From Enterobacteriaceae bacterium UBA2655 (GTDB taxonomy: Bacteria > Pseudomonadota > Gammaproteobacteria > Enterobacterales > Enterobacteriaceae): a stretch of DNA of 12,090 bases. Positions within the stretch are counted from its first letter, which is position 1; each line of letters begins with the position of its first letter. The notes beneath the pieces are model-generated. The model was given only the letters and a program-made list of their open reading frames with translations. It did no database searches and was not told the origin of the DNA. The position numbers and the translations under genes are program-made. Location of the stretch: NCBI GenBank assembly GCA_002359495.1, contig DENB01000052.1:957-13046 (forward strand), in the 5' to 3' direction. Positions 1 through 7,758 of the stretch are shown piece by piece.

Positions 1-1
1 A

Positions 2-451
2 GCCTTTCCGGCCGACGTCGGCAGACCGATCGCCGCCGCCAATCTGCATATGACGCTCGCCTTTTTGGGCGAGGTCAGCGATGAGAAAGCGCAGGTTTTG
101 CAGCAGCAGGCGACCCGCATCCGCCAGCAGGGATTTACCCTGGATCTCGACGATGCCGGACACTGGCCGCGCTCCGGCGTGGTGTGGCTGGGCTGCCAGC
201 GTACGCCGCGCGGCCTGCTGCAGCTGGCCAACCTGCTGCGCTCGCAGGCGGCTCGTCACGGCTGCTACCAGAGTCCGCAGCCTTTTCATCCTCACGTCAC
301 GCTGCTGCGCAACGCGACCCGCGGCCTGCCGCTGCCGCCGCGCGACTTTCACTGGCAATGTCCGGTGGATCATTTTTCGCTGTTCGCCTCGATTTTCGAA
401 CAGGGGCGCACCCGCTATCGCCAGCTGGCCCGCTGGCCGCTGGAGAGCTAA
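2..451 (+). CDS. thpR: RNA 2',3'-cyclic phosphodiesterase ThpR (LigT), 5'-truncated
   Basis: ThpR belongs to the 2H phosphoesterase superfamily. It hydrolyses 2',3'-cyclic phosphate ends on RNA and can reversibly join tRNA half molecules through 2'-5' bonds. The frame is open from the first bases of the window with no start codon before the first catalytic motif, so the gene begins upstream. About 25-30 residues are missing compared with the roughly 176-residue E. coli protein. Both catalytic H-x-T-x motifs are visible. The first is HMTL, whose His codon is at 47-49, followed by AFLG. The second is HVTL, inside [10 protein letters not shown] near 287-316. The ATG at 50 is internal, because it would remove the first catalytic His. 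The gene ends 11 nt before sfsA on the same strand, which suggests co-transcription. Identity is clear from close similarity to the E. coli protein throughout. Confidence 0.95.
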   Translation, partial: AFPADVGRPIAAANLHMTLAFLGEVSDEKAQVLQQQATRIRQQGFTLDLDDAGHWPRSGVVWLGCQRTPRGLLQLANLLRSQAARHGCYQSPQPFHPHVTLLRNATRGLPLPPRDFHWQCPVDHFSLFASIFEQGRTRYRQLARWPLES

Positions 452-462
452 AAGGAACCTTG

Positions 463-1167
463 ATGGAGTTTTCCCCGCCGCTGCGCCCTGCGCGCCTGAT
501 TAGCCGTTATAAGCGTTTTCTTGCCGATGTGGTGACGCCTGACGGCGAAACCCTGACGATTCACTGCGCCAATACCGGCGCCATGACCGGCTGCGCCACG
601 CCGGGCGATACCGTTTGGTACTCCACCTCCGACAGCCCGACGCGCAAATATCCCCACAGCTGGGAATTAACCGAGACGCAACATGGCCACTGGATCTGCG
701 TAAATACCTTGCGCGCCAATCAGTTGGTGCGCGAAGCGCTGGCGGCGGAGCGGATCCCGGAACTTGCCGCTTACACGCACTGCCAGGCAGAAATGCGATA
801 CGGCATGGAAAATAGCCGAATTGATTTTTTGCTTCAGGCGCAGGGCAGACGCAACTGCTATATTGAAGTGAAATCCGTAACGCTTTTACAACAAGGTAAA
901 GGCTATTTTCCGGATGCGGTCACTGTTCGTGGACAGAAGCATTTACGCGAATTAAGTTCTATCGTGGCAGAAGGACATCGGGCAGTATTGTTGTTTACCG
1001 TTCTGCACTCGGGGATTGAGGACGTCTCCCCCGCGCGTCATATCGACCCGCGTTATGCGGAACTACTGGTCCAGGCGCAACGGAACGGCGTGGAAATTTT
1101 GGCGTATCAGGCTACGCTCTCTGCGGCGGGCATCTTTCTGAAAGATCCCGTCAGGATTGCGTTGTAA
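463..1167 (+). CDS. sfsA: SfsA, sugar fermentation stimulation protein
   Basis: The product is 234 residues, the same length as E. coli SfsA. It begins [13 protein letters not shown] and carries the conserved [18 protein letters not shown] block near residues 37-54. SfsA was named because overexpression stimulates maltose fermentation genes, and it binds DNA without sequence specificity. The family has an N-terminal OB-like part and a C-terminal PD-(D/E)XK nuclease-like part. The matching residues here are RID (D121) and EVK (E135, K137), with GYFPDAVT following. Its true biochemical role is not settled. The ATG at 463 has an AAGGAA ribosome-binding site at 452-457 and matches the family start. 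A longer in-frame reading from 184 would overlap thpR and is not supported. The gene sits 11 nt after thpR and about 180 nt before dksA. Confidence 0.95.
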   Translation: MEFSPPLRPARLISRYKRFLADVVTPDGETLTIHCANTGAMTGCATPGDTVWYSTSDSPTRKYPHSWELTETQHGHWICVNTLRANQLVREALAAERIPELAAYTHCQAEMRYGMENSRIDFLLQAQGRRNCYIEVKSVTLLQQGKGYFPDAVTVRGQKHLRELSSIVAEGHRAVLLFTVLHSGIEDVSPARHIDPRYAELLVQAQRNGVEILAYQATLSAAGIFLKDPVRIAL

Positions 1168-1197
1168 TATTCATTACAATTTATTGTGATATGAATA
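1168..1197. repeat. AT-rich imperfect palindrome just after sfsA
   Basis: TATTCAT (1168-1174) and ACAAT (1176-1180) pair with ATTGT (1183-1187) and ATGAATA (1191-1197) across a 2-nt centre. This gives a 12-bp dyad with one small asymmetric bulge. It starts directly after the sfsA stop codon and contrasts with the G+C-rich surroundings. No U-tract follows, so it is not a standard intrinsic terminator. It could be an mRNA 3' end structure or a protein-binding site upstream of dksA. The function is unknown. Confidence 0.5.
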
Positions 1198-1258
1198 ATG
1201 TGCCGACGCGCTAAATACGCAGTTCCTCACAGGCTTGTCAAGGTGCGATGATCATTAA

Positions 1259-1287
1259 TTGCCAACCCTGACTGCTTCTGTTATTTA
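1259..1287 (+). promoter_or_regulatory. Candidate sigma-70 promoter for dksA
   Basis: A -35-like TTGCCA (1259-1264) is separated by 17 nt from a weak -10-like TATTTA (1282-1287); a TATAGC overlaps at 1286-1291. It lies in the 181-nt sfsA-dksA gap, about 60 nt before the dksA start. The -10 match is poor, so this is only a candidate. The gap length and the need to express dksA separately make a promoter somewhere here likely. Confidence 0.3.
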
Positions 1288-1302
1288 TAGCGGCCTGTTT
1301 TT

Positions 1303-1318
1303 ATCCCCTGTTGGGGAT
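1303..1318 (+). other. Short stem-loop in the dksA leader
   Basis: ATCCCC (1303-1308) pairs with GGGGAT (1313-1318) around a TGTT loop. It ends about 18 nt before the AGGAGA ribosome-binding site of dksA. No U-tract follows, so it is not a terminator. It probably lies in the 5' untranslated region and could stabilise the mRNA or affect translation; this role is inferred. Confidence 0.45.
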
Positions 1319-1348
1319 CGATAGTGCGTGTTATCCAGGAGAAACAAC

Positions 1349-1804
1349 ATGCAAGAAGGGCAAAACCGTAAAACATCGTCCCTGAGTATTCTCGCCATCG
1401 CTGGGGTGGAGCCTTACCAGGAGAAACCGGGCGAAGAGTATATGAACGAAGCCCAGCTGAACCACTTCCGGAAAATTCTGGAAGCCTGGCGCAACCAACT
1501 CAGGGATGAAGTTGATCGTACTGTTTCGCATATGCAGGACGAAGCCGCCAACTTCCCGGATCCGGTGGATCGCGCCGCTCAGGAAGAAGAATTCAGTCTT
1601 GAACTGCGTAACCGCGATCGCGAGCGCAAGCTGATCAAGAAGATCGAAAAGACGCTGAAGAAAGTGGAAGATGACGATTTCGGCTACTGCGAATCCTGCG
1701 GTGTGGAAATCGGCATTCGCCGCCTGGAAGCGCGTCCGACCGCCGATCTCTGCATTGACTGCAAAACGCTGGCGGAAATCCGCGAGAAACAGATGGCAGG
1801 CTGA
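1349..1804 (+). CDS. dksA: RNA polymerase-binding transcription factor DksA
   Basis: DksA binds in the secondary channel of RNA polymerase. Together with ppGpp it represses rRNA and ribosomal promoters and activates amino-acid biosynthesis promoters during the stringent response. The product is 151 residues, the E. coli length, and is nearly identical to it. The coiled-coil tip motif D71-x-x-D74-x-A76 is present in PDPVDRAAQ. The four-cysteine zinc finger is intact (C114, C117, C135, C138). The start at 1349 ([11 protein letters not shown]) matches the family and has AGGAGA at 1338-1343. The ATG at 1328 would add seven unmatched residues. gluQ follows after a 70-nt gap holding a strong hairpin. 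In Shigella and E. coli the two genes are known to be transcriptionally linked. Confidence 0.98.
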   Translation: MQEGQNRKTSSLSILAIAGVEPYQEKPGEEYMNEAQLNHFRKILEAWRNQLRDEVDRTVSHMQDEAANFPDPVDRAAQEEEFSLELRNRDRERKLIKKIEKTLKKVEDDDFGYCESCGVEIGIRRLEARPTADLCIDCKTLAEIREKQMAG

Positions 1805-1822
1805 TGTCCATTGCCGTCCTGT

Positions 1823-1866
1823 CACCGCACCGTGGGGAAAAAACAGCTTTTCCCCGCTGTGCGGTG
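1823..1866 (+). promoter_or_regulatory. Two-part hairpin between dksA and gluQ that covers the gluQ ribosome-binding site
   Basis: The inner stem GGGGAAAA (1834-1841) pairs with TTTTCCCC (1848-1855) around a 6-nt loop. An outer stem CACCGCAC (1823-1830) pairs perfectly with GTGCGGTG (1859-1866), leaving 3-nt internal loops on each side. The 3' outer arm contains most of GGTGA (1863-1867), the likely gluQ Shine-Dalgarno. In Shigella flexneri a terminator between dksA and gluQ is known to limit gluQ expression. Here no U-tract follows the outer stem, so masking of the ribosome-binding site is at least as likely as termination. Confidence 0.7.
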
Positions 1867-1874
1867 ATTTCCCG

Positions 1875-2810
1875 ATGACTATGTCAATGTCCGCCTGTAT
1901 CGGGCGCTTCGCCCCCTCCCCTTCCGGTGAACTTCATTTCGGCTCGCTGATTGCCGCTCTGGGCAGTTATCTCAGCGCGCGCGCGCAGCATGGTCGCTGG
2001 CTGGTGCGCATTGAAGATATCGATCCGCCGCGCGAGGTTCCCGGCGCCGCCGACGCTATCCTTCGTCAGCTGGAACATTACGGCCTGTGCTGGGACGGCG
2101 AGGTGCTGTGGCAGTCGATGCGCCATGCGGCCTATCGCGAGGCGCTCGCCTGGCTGCGCGAACATCGGCAAAGCTATTTCTGCACCTGCACGCGCAGCCG
2201 CATCCAGCAGATCGGCGGCTTTTACGACGGTCACTGTCGCGATCGCAACTTTGGCCCCGAAAACGCAGCGTTGCGCCTGCGTCAGCACGCGCCGGTTTAT
2301 CAGTTTAGCGATCGCCTGCGCGGCGAGCTGCTCGCCGATCGGCGTCTGGCGGAAGAGGATTTTATCATTCATCGCCGCGACGGGCTGTTCGCCTACAATC
2401 TGGCGGTAGTGGTGGACGATCATTTTCAGGGCGTGACGGAAATCGTGCGCGGCGCCGATCTGATCGAGCCGACGGTGCGCCAGATCGCGCTCTATCAGCA
2501 GTTCGGCTGGCCGACGCCGGACTATTTGCATCTGCCGCTGGCGTTGGATCCGCAGGGCAATAAGCTCTCGAAGCAGAACCACGCCCCTTCTCTGCCTGAC
2601 GGCGACCCCCGACCGGTTTTGGCGCAGGCGCTGCGCTTTCTCGGTCAGCCGGTCGCGGAGGGCTGGCGCGACGAATCGCTGGAAACCTTGCTGAAACGCG
2701 CGGTGGCGGGCTGGGACAGCCAACGCATTCCGCTGCAGAGCGCGCTGAAAGGCGATGAAATGACAACAGCATTCTCAAACGGTTCGCAACAGGCTATGAT
2801 TAGCCGCTGA
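1875..2810 (+). CDS. gluQ: Glutamyl-Q tRNA(Asp) synthetase
   Basis: GluQ-RS is a shortened glutamyl-tRNA synthetase lacking the anticodon-binding domain. It activates glutamate with ATP and attaches it to queuosine at the wobble position of tRNA(Asp). The product is 311 residues if read from 1875. The class I signature appears as [16 protein letters not shown] (residues 10-25), with HFGS in place of HIGH. The zinc site fits C-x-C-x11-Y-x3-C (C103, C105, Y117, C121). KLSK at 230-233 corresponds to KMSKS. Starts at 1875, 1881 and 1887 are all possible. 1881 gives the same N-terminal length as the E. coli protein, and 1875 is better spaced from GGTGA (1863-1867). The open frame reaching back into dksA is not the gene. 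Confidence 0.95.
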   Translation: MTMSMSACIGRFAPSPSGELHFGSLIAALGSYLSARAQHGRWLVRIEDIDPPREVPGAADAILRQLEHYGLCWDGEVLWQSMRHAAYREALAWLREHRQSYFCTCTRSRIQQIGGFYDGHCRDRNFGPENAALRLRQHAPVYQFSDRLRGELLADRRLAEEDFIIHRRDGLFAYNLAVVVDDHFQGVTEIVRGADLIEPTVRQIALYQQFGWPTPDYLHLPLALDPQGNKLSKQNHAPSLPDGDPRPVLAQALRFLGQPVAEGWRDESLETLLKRAVAGWDSQRIPLQSALKGDEMTTAFSNGSQQAMISR

Positions 2811-2839
2811 TTTTAACACCACATACTTACGTCACTGTC

Positions 2840-2852
2840 GAGGTGTCCTATT
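2840..2852 (+). promoter_or_regulatory. Shine-Dalgarno and AUU start codon of pcnB
   Basis: GAGGTG (2840-2845) lies 4 nt before ATT (2850-2852), in frame with pcnB. The 28 codons from ATT to the first ATG (2934) have no stop. They begin (M)[12 protein letters not shown], the known N-terminus of E. coli poly(A) polymerase I. E. coli pcnB is an established case of initiation at AUU, which limits synthesis of the enzyme. The same arrangement is conserved here. Confidence 0.88.
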
Positions 2853-4265
2853 TTTACCCGAGTTGCTAATTTTTGCCGGAAAGTCCTTAAGCGTGACGAG
2901 GAGGCGCCAGCAGAGGTTGAAACAGAGAGTCTTATGACCATCATTCCTCGTGAAAGCCACAATATCTCACGCAAAGACATCAGCGAAAATGCCCTCAAAG
3001 TGCTCTATCGCCTGAACAAAGCGGGCTTCGAAGCCTATCTGGTCGGCGGCGGCGTGCGCGATCTGCTGCTGGGGAAAAAGCCGAAAGATTTCGACGTGAC
3101 CACCAACGCTACGCCAGAGCAGATGCGCAAGCTGTTCCGCAACTGCCGTCTGGTTGGCCGTCGCTTCCGCCTGGCCCACGTGATGTTCGGCCCGGAAGTG
3201 ATTGAGGTGGCGACGTTCCGCGGCCATCATCAGAGCGAAGAGGCGCCGGACGATCGCAACAGTTCTCAGCGCGGTCAGAATGGCATGCTGCTGCGCGATA
3301 ACATTTTCGGCAGCATCGAAGACGACGCCCAGCGCCGCGATCTCACCATCAACAGCCTTTACTACAACGTGGCGGATTTTACCGTCCGCGATTACGTCGG
3401 CGGCCTGCAGGATCTGCAGCAAGGCATTATTCGTCTGATTGGCGATCCGGAAACGCGCTACCGCGAAGATCCGGTGCGCATGCTGCGCGTGGTGCGTTTC
3501 GCCGCCAGGCTGGAGATGAGCGTCGCGCCGGAAACCGCCGAGCCGATTCCGCGTCTCGCCACGCTGCTGAACGATATTCCGCCCGCCCGCCTGTTTGAAG
3601 AGTCGCTGAAGCTGCTGCAAACCGGCTACGGCTACAGCACCTATCTGATGCTGCGCGAGTATCAACTGTTTCAGCCGCTGTTCCCGACCATCACGCGCTA
3701 CTTCACCGAAAACGGCGACAGCCCGATGGAGCGCATGGTGATTCAGGTGTTGAAGAACACCGACAGCCGCATCCATAACGACATGCGCGTTAACCCGGCC
3801 TTCCTGTTCGCCGCCATGTTCTGGTATCCGCAGCTGGAAGCGTCGCAGCAAATTGCCCAGGAGAGCGGCCTGACCTGGTTCGACGCCTTCGCGCTGGCGA
3901 TGAACGATACGCTGGACGAAGCCTGCCGCGCGCTGGCGATTCCGAAACGTATCACCACGCTGATCCGCGATATCTGGCAGTTGCAGCTGCGGATGTCGCG
4001 CCGTCACGGCAAGCGCGCCTGGAAGCTGATGGAGCATCCGAAATTCCGCGCCGCTTACGATCTGCTGGCGCTGCGCGCGGAAGTCGAGAATAACGCCGAG
4101 CTGCTGCGTCTCAGCAGCTGGTGGGGCGAGTTCCAGTCCGCCGCGCCGCCGCAGCAGAAAACCATGCTGAATACGCTGGGCGACGATCCGGCGCCGCGCC
4201 GCAAAACGCGCCGTCCGCGTCGCCGTCCCTCCGGTCCGCGTCGCGACAGCAATAGCGCCACATGA
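2850..4265 (+). CDS. pcnB: Poly(A) polymerase I
   Basis: PcnB adds 3' poly(A) tails to RNA, which promotes RNA decay and controls copy number of ColE1-type plasmids. Read from the AUU at 2850 it has 471 residues, close to the 465 of E. coli; a start at ATG 2934 would give 443 and lose the conserved N-terminus. The nucleotidyltransferase core is clear. [12 protein letters not shown] (about 64-75) is followed by KDFDV with metal-binding D80 and D82, then by RRFRLAHV and the DRRD-like [12 protein letters not shown]. The C-terminus is an arginine-rich tail ([16 protein letters not shown]), also seen in E. coli. The stop overlaps the folK start (ATGA, 4262-4265), so folK is probably translationally coupled. 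Confidence 0.96.
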   Translation: MFTRVANFCRKVLKRDEEAPAEVETESLMTIIPRESHNISRKDISENALKVLYRLNKAGFEAYLVGGGVRDLLLGKKPKDFDVTTNATPEQMRKLFRNCRLVGRRFRLAHVMFGPEVIEVATFRGHHQSEEAPDDRNSSQRGQNGMLLRDNIFGSIEDDAQRRDLTINSLYYNVADFTVRDYVGGLQDLQQGIIRLIGDPETRYREDPVRMLRVVRFAARLEMSVAPETAEPIPRLATLLNDIPPARLFEESLKLLQTGYGYSTYLMLREYQLFQPLFPTITRYFTENGDSPMERMVIQVLKNTDSRIHNDMRVNPAFLFAAMFWYPQLEASQQIAQESGLTWFDAFALAMNDTLDEACRALAIPKRITTLIRDIWQLQLRMSRRHGKRAWKLMEHPKFRAAYDLLALRAEVENNAELLRLSSWWGEFQSAAPPQQKTMLNTLGDDPAPRRKTRRPRRRPSGPRRDSNSAT

Positions 4266-4747
4266 CCCGGGTCTATCTCGCGCTGGGCAGCAATCTCGCC
4301 GATCCCCTGCAACAGGTGGAGGAGGCGCTGGCTGCCTTGGATCGCATCCCGGAAACGCAGCGCGTGGCGACCTCCCCTTTTTACCGTACGCCGCCTTACG
4401 GACCGCCCGATCAGCCTGACTATCTGAACGCGGCGGTGGCGCTGGAGACGCGCCTGACGCCGGAAAGCCTGCTTGATCAGACGCAGCGTATCGAACTGGC
4501 GCACGGCCGCGTGCGCAAAGCCGAGCGCTGGGGGCCGCGTACCCTCGATCTCGACATCCTGCTGTTCGGCGACGCCGTTATCGCGACGCCGCGCCTGACG
4601 GTGCCCCACTACGATATGCACAATCGCGCCTTTATGCTGGTGCCTTTGCTGGAGATTGCGCCGGAAGCGCGCCTGCCCGACGGCAGGCCGCTGGCCGCGC
4701 TACTCGCCGCGCTCGATCGCAGCGCCATTCAACCCTGGTCGGACTGA
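4262..4747 (+). CDS. folK: 2-amino-4-hydroxy-6-hydroxymethyldihydropteridine pyrophosphokinase (HPPK)
   Basis: FolK transfers pyrophosphate from ATP to 6-hydroxymethyl-dihydropterin, the step before dihydropteroate synthase in folate synthesis. The product is 161 residues; E. coli FolK has 159. The family signature [13 protein letters not shown] (residues 89-101) is intact, with Mg-binding D96 and D98. The pterin-side motifs GSNL (9-12) and [18 protein letters not shown] (40-57) are also present. The start codon overlaps the pcnB stop by 4 nt and has no obvious Shine-Dalgarno of its own, consistent with coupling to pcnB. panB starts only 86 nt downstream, whereas E. coli has a fimbrial cluster between the two. 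Confidence 0.97.
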   Translation: MTRVYLALGSNLADPLQQVEEALAALDRIPETQRVATSPFYRTPPYGPPDQPDYLNAAVALETRLTPESLLDQTQRIELAHGRVRKAERWGPRTLDLDILLFGDAVIATPRLTVPHYDMHNRAFMLVPLLEIAPEARLPDGRPLAALLAALDRSAIQPWSD

Positions 4748-4833
4748 GCTGGCAGAATCGTGCTCCCGCGATTTCGCTTATCAGAGCAATCCAGTAAACT
4801 TCGCCAATCGCTGTTATTTGACAAGAGATTGCT

Positions 4834-5628
4834 ATGAAGCCAACGACCATCACTCAACTCCGTCAGTGGAAACAGAGCGGCCATAAGTTCGCCACGCTGA
4901 CCGCTTACGATTTCAGCTTCGCCCGTCTGTTTGCCGATGAAGGCATTCAGGTGCTGCTGGTCGGCGACTCTCTCGGCATGACGGTGCAGGGACATGACTC
5001 CACGCTGCCGGTTACGGTCGCCGATATCGCCTATCACACCGCTGCGGCGCGTCGCGGCGCGCCACAGGCGCTGCTGCTGGCCGACCTGCCCTTCATGAGT
5101 TACGCCACGCCCGCGCAGACCTTCGACAGTGCGGCGCAGCTGATGCGCGCCGGCGCCAATATGGTGAAGCTGGAAGGCGGCGAATGGTTGTGCGAAACCG
5201 TGCTCATGCTTACCGAGCGCGCGGTGCCGGTGTGTGGCCATCTCGGCCTGACGCCGCAGTCGGTCAATATCTTTGGCGGCTACAAGGTGCAGGGACGCGA
5301 CGAAGCCGCCGCCGACCGGCTGCTGGCCGATGCGCTGGCGCTGGAGGCGGCGGGCGCGCAGCTGATGGTGCTGGAGTGCGTGCCGGTGGCGCTGGCGCAG
5401 CGTATCACCCGCGCGCTGGCCATTCCGGTGATCGGCATCGGCGCCGGCAACGTGACCGACGGGCAGATTCTGGTGATGCACGACGCTTTCGGCGTGACCG
5501 GCGGCCATATTCCCAAATTCGCCAAGAACTTTCTGGCCGAAACCGGCGATATCCGCGCCGCCGTTCGCCGCTATATCGCCGAGGTCGAATCCGGCGCTTA
5601 TCCCGCCGCTGAACACAGTTTCCAGTAA
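4834..5628 (+). CDS. panB: 3-methyl-2-oxobutanoate hydroxymethyltransferase (ketopantoate hydroxymethyltransferase)
   Basis: PanB transfers a hydroxymethyl group from 5,10-methylene-tetrahydrofolate to alpha-ketoisovalerate, giving ketopantoate, the first committed step to pantothenate. The product is 264 residues, identical in length to E. coli PanB and highly similar. Mg-binding residues D45 (LLVGDSLGM), D84 (LLADLPF) and E114 (VKLEGGEW) are present, as is the catalytic base E181 (VLECVP). The ATG is preceded by AAGAGA (4823-4828). It starts a tight cluster with panC 15 nt downstream. A promoter is expected in the 86-nt gap after folK, but I see no convincing pair of hexamers there. Confidence 0.98.
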   Translation: MKPTTITQLRQWKQSGHKFATLTAYDFSFARLFADEGIQVLLVGDSLGMTVQGHDSTLPVTVADIAYHTAAARRGAPQALLLADLPFMSYATPAQTFDSAAQLMRAGANMVKLEGGEWLCETVLMLTERAVPVCGHLGLTPQSVNIFGGYKVQGRDEAAADRLLADALALEAAGAQLMVLECVPVALAQRITRALAIPVIGIGAGNVTDGQILVMHDAFGVTGGHIPKFAKNFLAETGDIRAAVRRYIAEVESGAYPAAEHSFQ

Positions 5629-5643
5629 ATCAGGAGAGTCGCA

Positions 5644-6498
5644 GTGTTGATCATTGAAACGCCGCCTATGCTGCGCCGTGAAGTGCGCCGCTGGCGCCAG
5701 GATAGCAAGCGTATTGCGCTGGTGCCCACCATGGGCAATTTGCATGAGGGGCATTTAACGCTGGTGGACGAAGCGCGCGAACGCGCGGACATCGTCGTGG
5801 TCTCGGTTTTCGTTAACCCGATGCAGTTCGACCGCGCCGACGATCTGGCACGTTATCCGCGCACTTTGCAGGAAGATTGCGAAAAGCTGAACCGGCACGG
5901 CGTGGATCTGGTGTTTGCGCCCGCCCCGGCCGATATCTATCCCAAAGGGCTGGAGAGCCAGACTTTCGTCGAAGTGCCGGGCTTATCCTCGCTGCTGGAA
6001 GGCGCCAGCCGACCCGGCCATTTTCGCGGCATGACCACCATCGTCAGCAAGCTGTTTAATCTGGTGCAGCCCGATATCGCCTGCTTCGGCGAAAAAGATT
6101 TTCAGCAGCTGGCGATTGTTCGCAAAATGGTGGTCGATATGGGCTACGACATCGAGATTATCGGGGTGCCGACGGTGCGCACGAAAGATGGCCTCGCGCT
6201 CAGCTCGCGCAATGGCTACCTCAGCCCCGACGAGCGCAAGCTGGCTCCCGCCCTGAGCAAGGCGATGAACGGCATGGCGGCGCGTCTGGCCAACGGCGAA
6301 CGGCATATCGAGGAGATTCTCGAAGCGGGCGCGGCGGAACTGCTGGAAAAGGGTTTTAAGCCGGACGGGCTGGCGATTTGCGATGCCGAAACCCTGCAGC
6401 CGCTTACCGTCGACAGCCGCCGCGCAGTGATTTTAATGGCGGCCTGGCTCGGCAAAGCGCGCCTGATCGATAACCAACAGGTGGATTTAACCCAGTAA
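5644..6498 (+). CDS. panC: Pantothenate synthetase (pantoate--beta-alanine ligase)
   Basis: PanC joins pantoate and beta-alanine through a pantoyl-adenylate intermediate to make pantothenate. The product is 284 residues; E. coli has 283. The start is GTG at 5644 (GTG TTG ATC ATT, giving MLIIET), preceded by AGGAGAG at 5632-5638. The nucleotidyltransferase HxGH motif is H34-E-G-H37 in [27 protein letters not shown] and FGEKDFQQL are the pantoate- and ATP-site motifs, and [10 protein letters not shown] holds the KMSKS-like loop. It follows panB by 15 nt, so the two are surely in one transcript. The stop codon region takes part in a hairpin before panD. Confidence 0.98.
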   Translation: MLIIETPPMLRREVRRWRQDSKRIALVPTMGNLHEGHLTLVDEARERADIVVVSVFVNPMQFDRADDLARYPRTLQEDCEKLNRHGVDLVFAPAPADIYPKGLESQTFVEVPGLSSLLEGASRPGHFRGMTTIVSKLFNLVQPDIACFGEKDFQQLAIVRKMVVDMGYDIEIIGVPTVRTKDGLALSSRNGYLSPDERKLAPALSKAMNGMAARLANGERHIEEILEAGAAELLEKGFKPDGLAICDAETLQPLTVDSRRAVILMAAWLGKARLIDNQQVDLTQ

Positions 6499-6525
6499 GC
6501 TGTGGATACTGGGTTCCGTTTTTTT
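6489..6525 (+). terminator. Terminator-like hairpin between panC and panD
   Basis: AACCCAGT (6489-6496) pairs perfectly with ACTGGGTT (6508-6515) around an 11-nt loop. CCG and then seven T residues (6519-6525) follow. The 5' arm lies in the last panC codons and reaches the first base of its TAA stop (6496-6498), so ribosomes terminating at panC would disturb it. It could partly terminate the panBC transcript or attenuate panD. The stem is only moderately G+C-rich, so strength is uncertain. Confidence 0.6.
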
Positions 6526-6546
6526 AGCAACAAAACAGGGTCATCT

Positions 6547-6927
6547 ATGATACGCACCATGTTGCAAGGCAAGCTGCATCGCGTCACCGTGACGCAGGCG
6601 GATTTGCACTATGAAGGTTCCTGCGCCATCGACCAGGATTTCCTCGATGCCTCCGGCATTCTTGAATATGAAGCCATCGATATTTACAACGTCACCAACG
6701 GCCAGCGTTTCTCGACCTACGCCATTGCCGCTGAGCGCGGCTCGAAGATCATTTCGGTTAACGGCGCGGCCGCCCGCTGCGCCTGCACCGGCGATACGCT
6801 TATCATCTGCTCTTACGTGCAGATGGATGAGGCCGACGCGCGCCAGTGGCAGCCGAAAGTGGCCTATTTCGAAGGGCAGAACGAGATGAAGCGGCTGGCG
6901 AAAGCGGTGCCGGTTCAGGTCGCGTAG
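6547..6927 (+). CDS. panD: Aspartate 1-decarboxylase proenzyme
   Basis: PanD makes beta-alanine from aspartate and supplies the second substrate of PanC. It is made as an inactive pro-protein that cleaves itself to create a pyruvoyl cofactor. The product is 126 residues, as in E. coli. The self-cleavage site G24-S25 is seen in HYEGSCA, with K9 and Y22 nearby, and [15 protein letters not shown] follows. The ATG at 6547 is preceded by AGGG (6536-6539). The frame extends 15 codons further upstream, but those codons overlap the terminator-like hairpin and do not belong to the family. panD directly follows panC here; in E. coli rpnC lies between them. Confidence 0.97.
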   Translation: MIRTMLQGKLHRVTVTQADLHYEGSCAIDQDFLDASGILEYEAIDIYNVTNGQRFSTYAIAAERGSKIISVNGAAARCACTGDTLIICSYVQMDEADARQWQPKVAYFEGQNEMKRLAKAVPVQVA

Positions 6928-6945
6928 CCTTCATCTTCTCCAATG

Positions 6946-6977
6946 AAAAATGCAGCCCCGAAAGGCTGCATTTTTTT
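6946..6977. terminator. Bidirectional intrinsic terminator between panD and yadH
   Basis: GCAGCC (6952-6957) pairs with GGCTGC (6964-6969) around CCGAAA. The stem is extended by T6951-A6970 and by A(6946-6950) against T(6971-6975). The T-run (6971-6977) serves the + strand, and the A-run gives a U-tract on the - strand. It lies between the convergent genes panD and yadH, as expected for a shared terminator. Confidence 0.9.
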
Positions 6978-6987
6978 CTTTCATCAA

Positions 6988-7758
6988 TCAGGTGCGCAAG
7001 CCCCTGCCGCGCTGAATCAATACCCAGACCAGCAGATAAAACACCACGATAAAGGCGATCAGCACCGTCATGGTCAGCGCCAGCGGCACGTCCTGGATGC
7101 CGAGAAAGCCGTAGCGGAAGCCGCTGATCATATAGACCACCGGGTTCAGCTTCGATACCGCCTGCCAGAACGGCGGCAGCAGCGCCAGCGAATAGAACAC
7201 CCCACCTAAATAGGTCAGCGGCGTCAGCACAAAGGTCGGAATCAAACTGATATCGTCGAAGGTACGGGCGAATACCGCGTTCAGCAGGCCCGCCAGCGAA
7301 AAGAGCACGGCGGTCAACAGCAGCGTGACGGCGACCATCGTCCAGGAGTGAACGTGGAACGGCACGAAGAACAGCGATACCGCCGTCACCAGAATGCCGA
7401 CGCAGATGGCGCGCGCCACGCCGCCGCCCACATAGCCTGCGATAATGACATGGGTCGGCACCGGCGCCACCAGCAACTCCTCAATGTTGCGCTGAAATTT
7501 GGCGCTGAAAAAAGAGGAGGCGACGTTGGCGTAGGCGTTGGTGATCACCGCCATCATGATCAGGCCCGGCACGATAAACTGCATGTAGCTGAAGCCGTGC
7601 ATATCGCCGATGCGCGAACCGATCAGGTTGCCAAAGATAATAAAGTAGAGCGTCATGGTGATCACCGGCGGCACCAGCGTCTGCACCCAGATGCGCGCGA
7701 AGCGATTGATCTCCTTAGTCCAGATGCTCTTCAGCGCCACCCAGTACAAATGTGTCAT
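6988..7758 (-). CDS. yadH: ABC-2 type transporter permease YadH
   Basis: This is an inner-membrane permease of the ABC-2 family, expected to form an exporter with YadG. The natural substrate is not known. The product is 256 residues and very close to E. coli YadH throughout. Examples are MTHLYWVALKSIWTKEI at the start and PLTYLGGVFYSLALLPPFW near residues 180-200, the typical ABC-2 conserved segment. About six hydrophobic membrane segments can be read. The C-terminus is LIQRGRGLRT. The ATG overlaps the yadG stop by 4 nt (ATGA) and has GGGAG 7 nt upstream inside yadG, so the pair is translationally coupled. Confidence 0.95.
   Translation of the reverse strand: MTHLYWVALKSIWTKEINRFARIWVQTLVPPVITMTLYFIIFGNLIGSRIGDMHGFSYMQFIVPGLIMMAVITNAYANVASSFFSAKFQRNIEELLVAPVPTHVIIAGYVGGGVARAICVGILVTAVSLFFVPFHVHSWTMVAVTLLLTAVLFSLAGLLNAVFARTFDDISLIPTFVLTPLTYLGGVFYSLALLPPFWQAVSKLNPVVYMISGFRYGFLGIQDVPLALTMTVLIAFIVVFYLLVWVLIQRGRGLRT

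Noticed and set aside
184..462. Upstream extension of the sfsA frame back to 184
   Set aside because: It overlaps thpR coding sequence; the ATG at 463 has a good ribosome-binding site and matches the SfsA family start.
1671..1874. Upstream extension of the gluQ frame into dksA
   Set aside because: It overlaps dksA in another frame and has no similarity to GluQ; the family start lies at 1875-1887.
1884..2723. Long open frame antisense to gluQ (279 codons)
   Set aside because: It mirrors a clear gene in G+C-rich DNA, is Arg/Ala/Gln-rich, and matches no family I know.
2967..4037. Long open frame antisense to pcnB (356 codons)
   Set aside because: It is a codon-bias shadow of pcnB with no recognisable domain or start signal.
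4729..5754. Long open frame antisense to panB (341 codons)
   Set aside because: It is a shadow of panB; His/Gln/Arg-rich composition is typical of antisense frames in G+C-rich genes.
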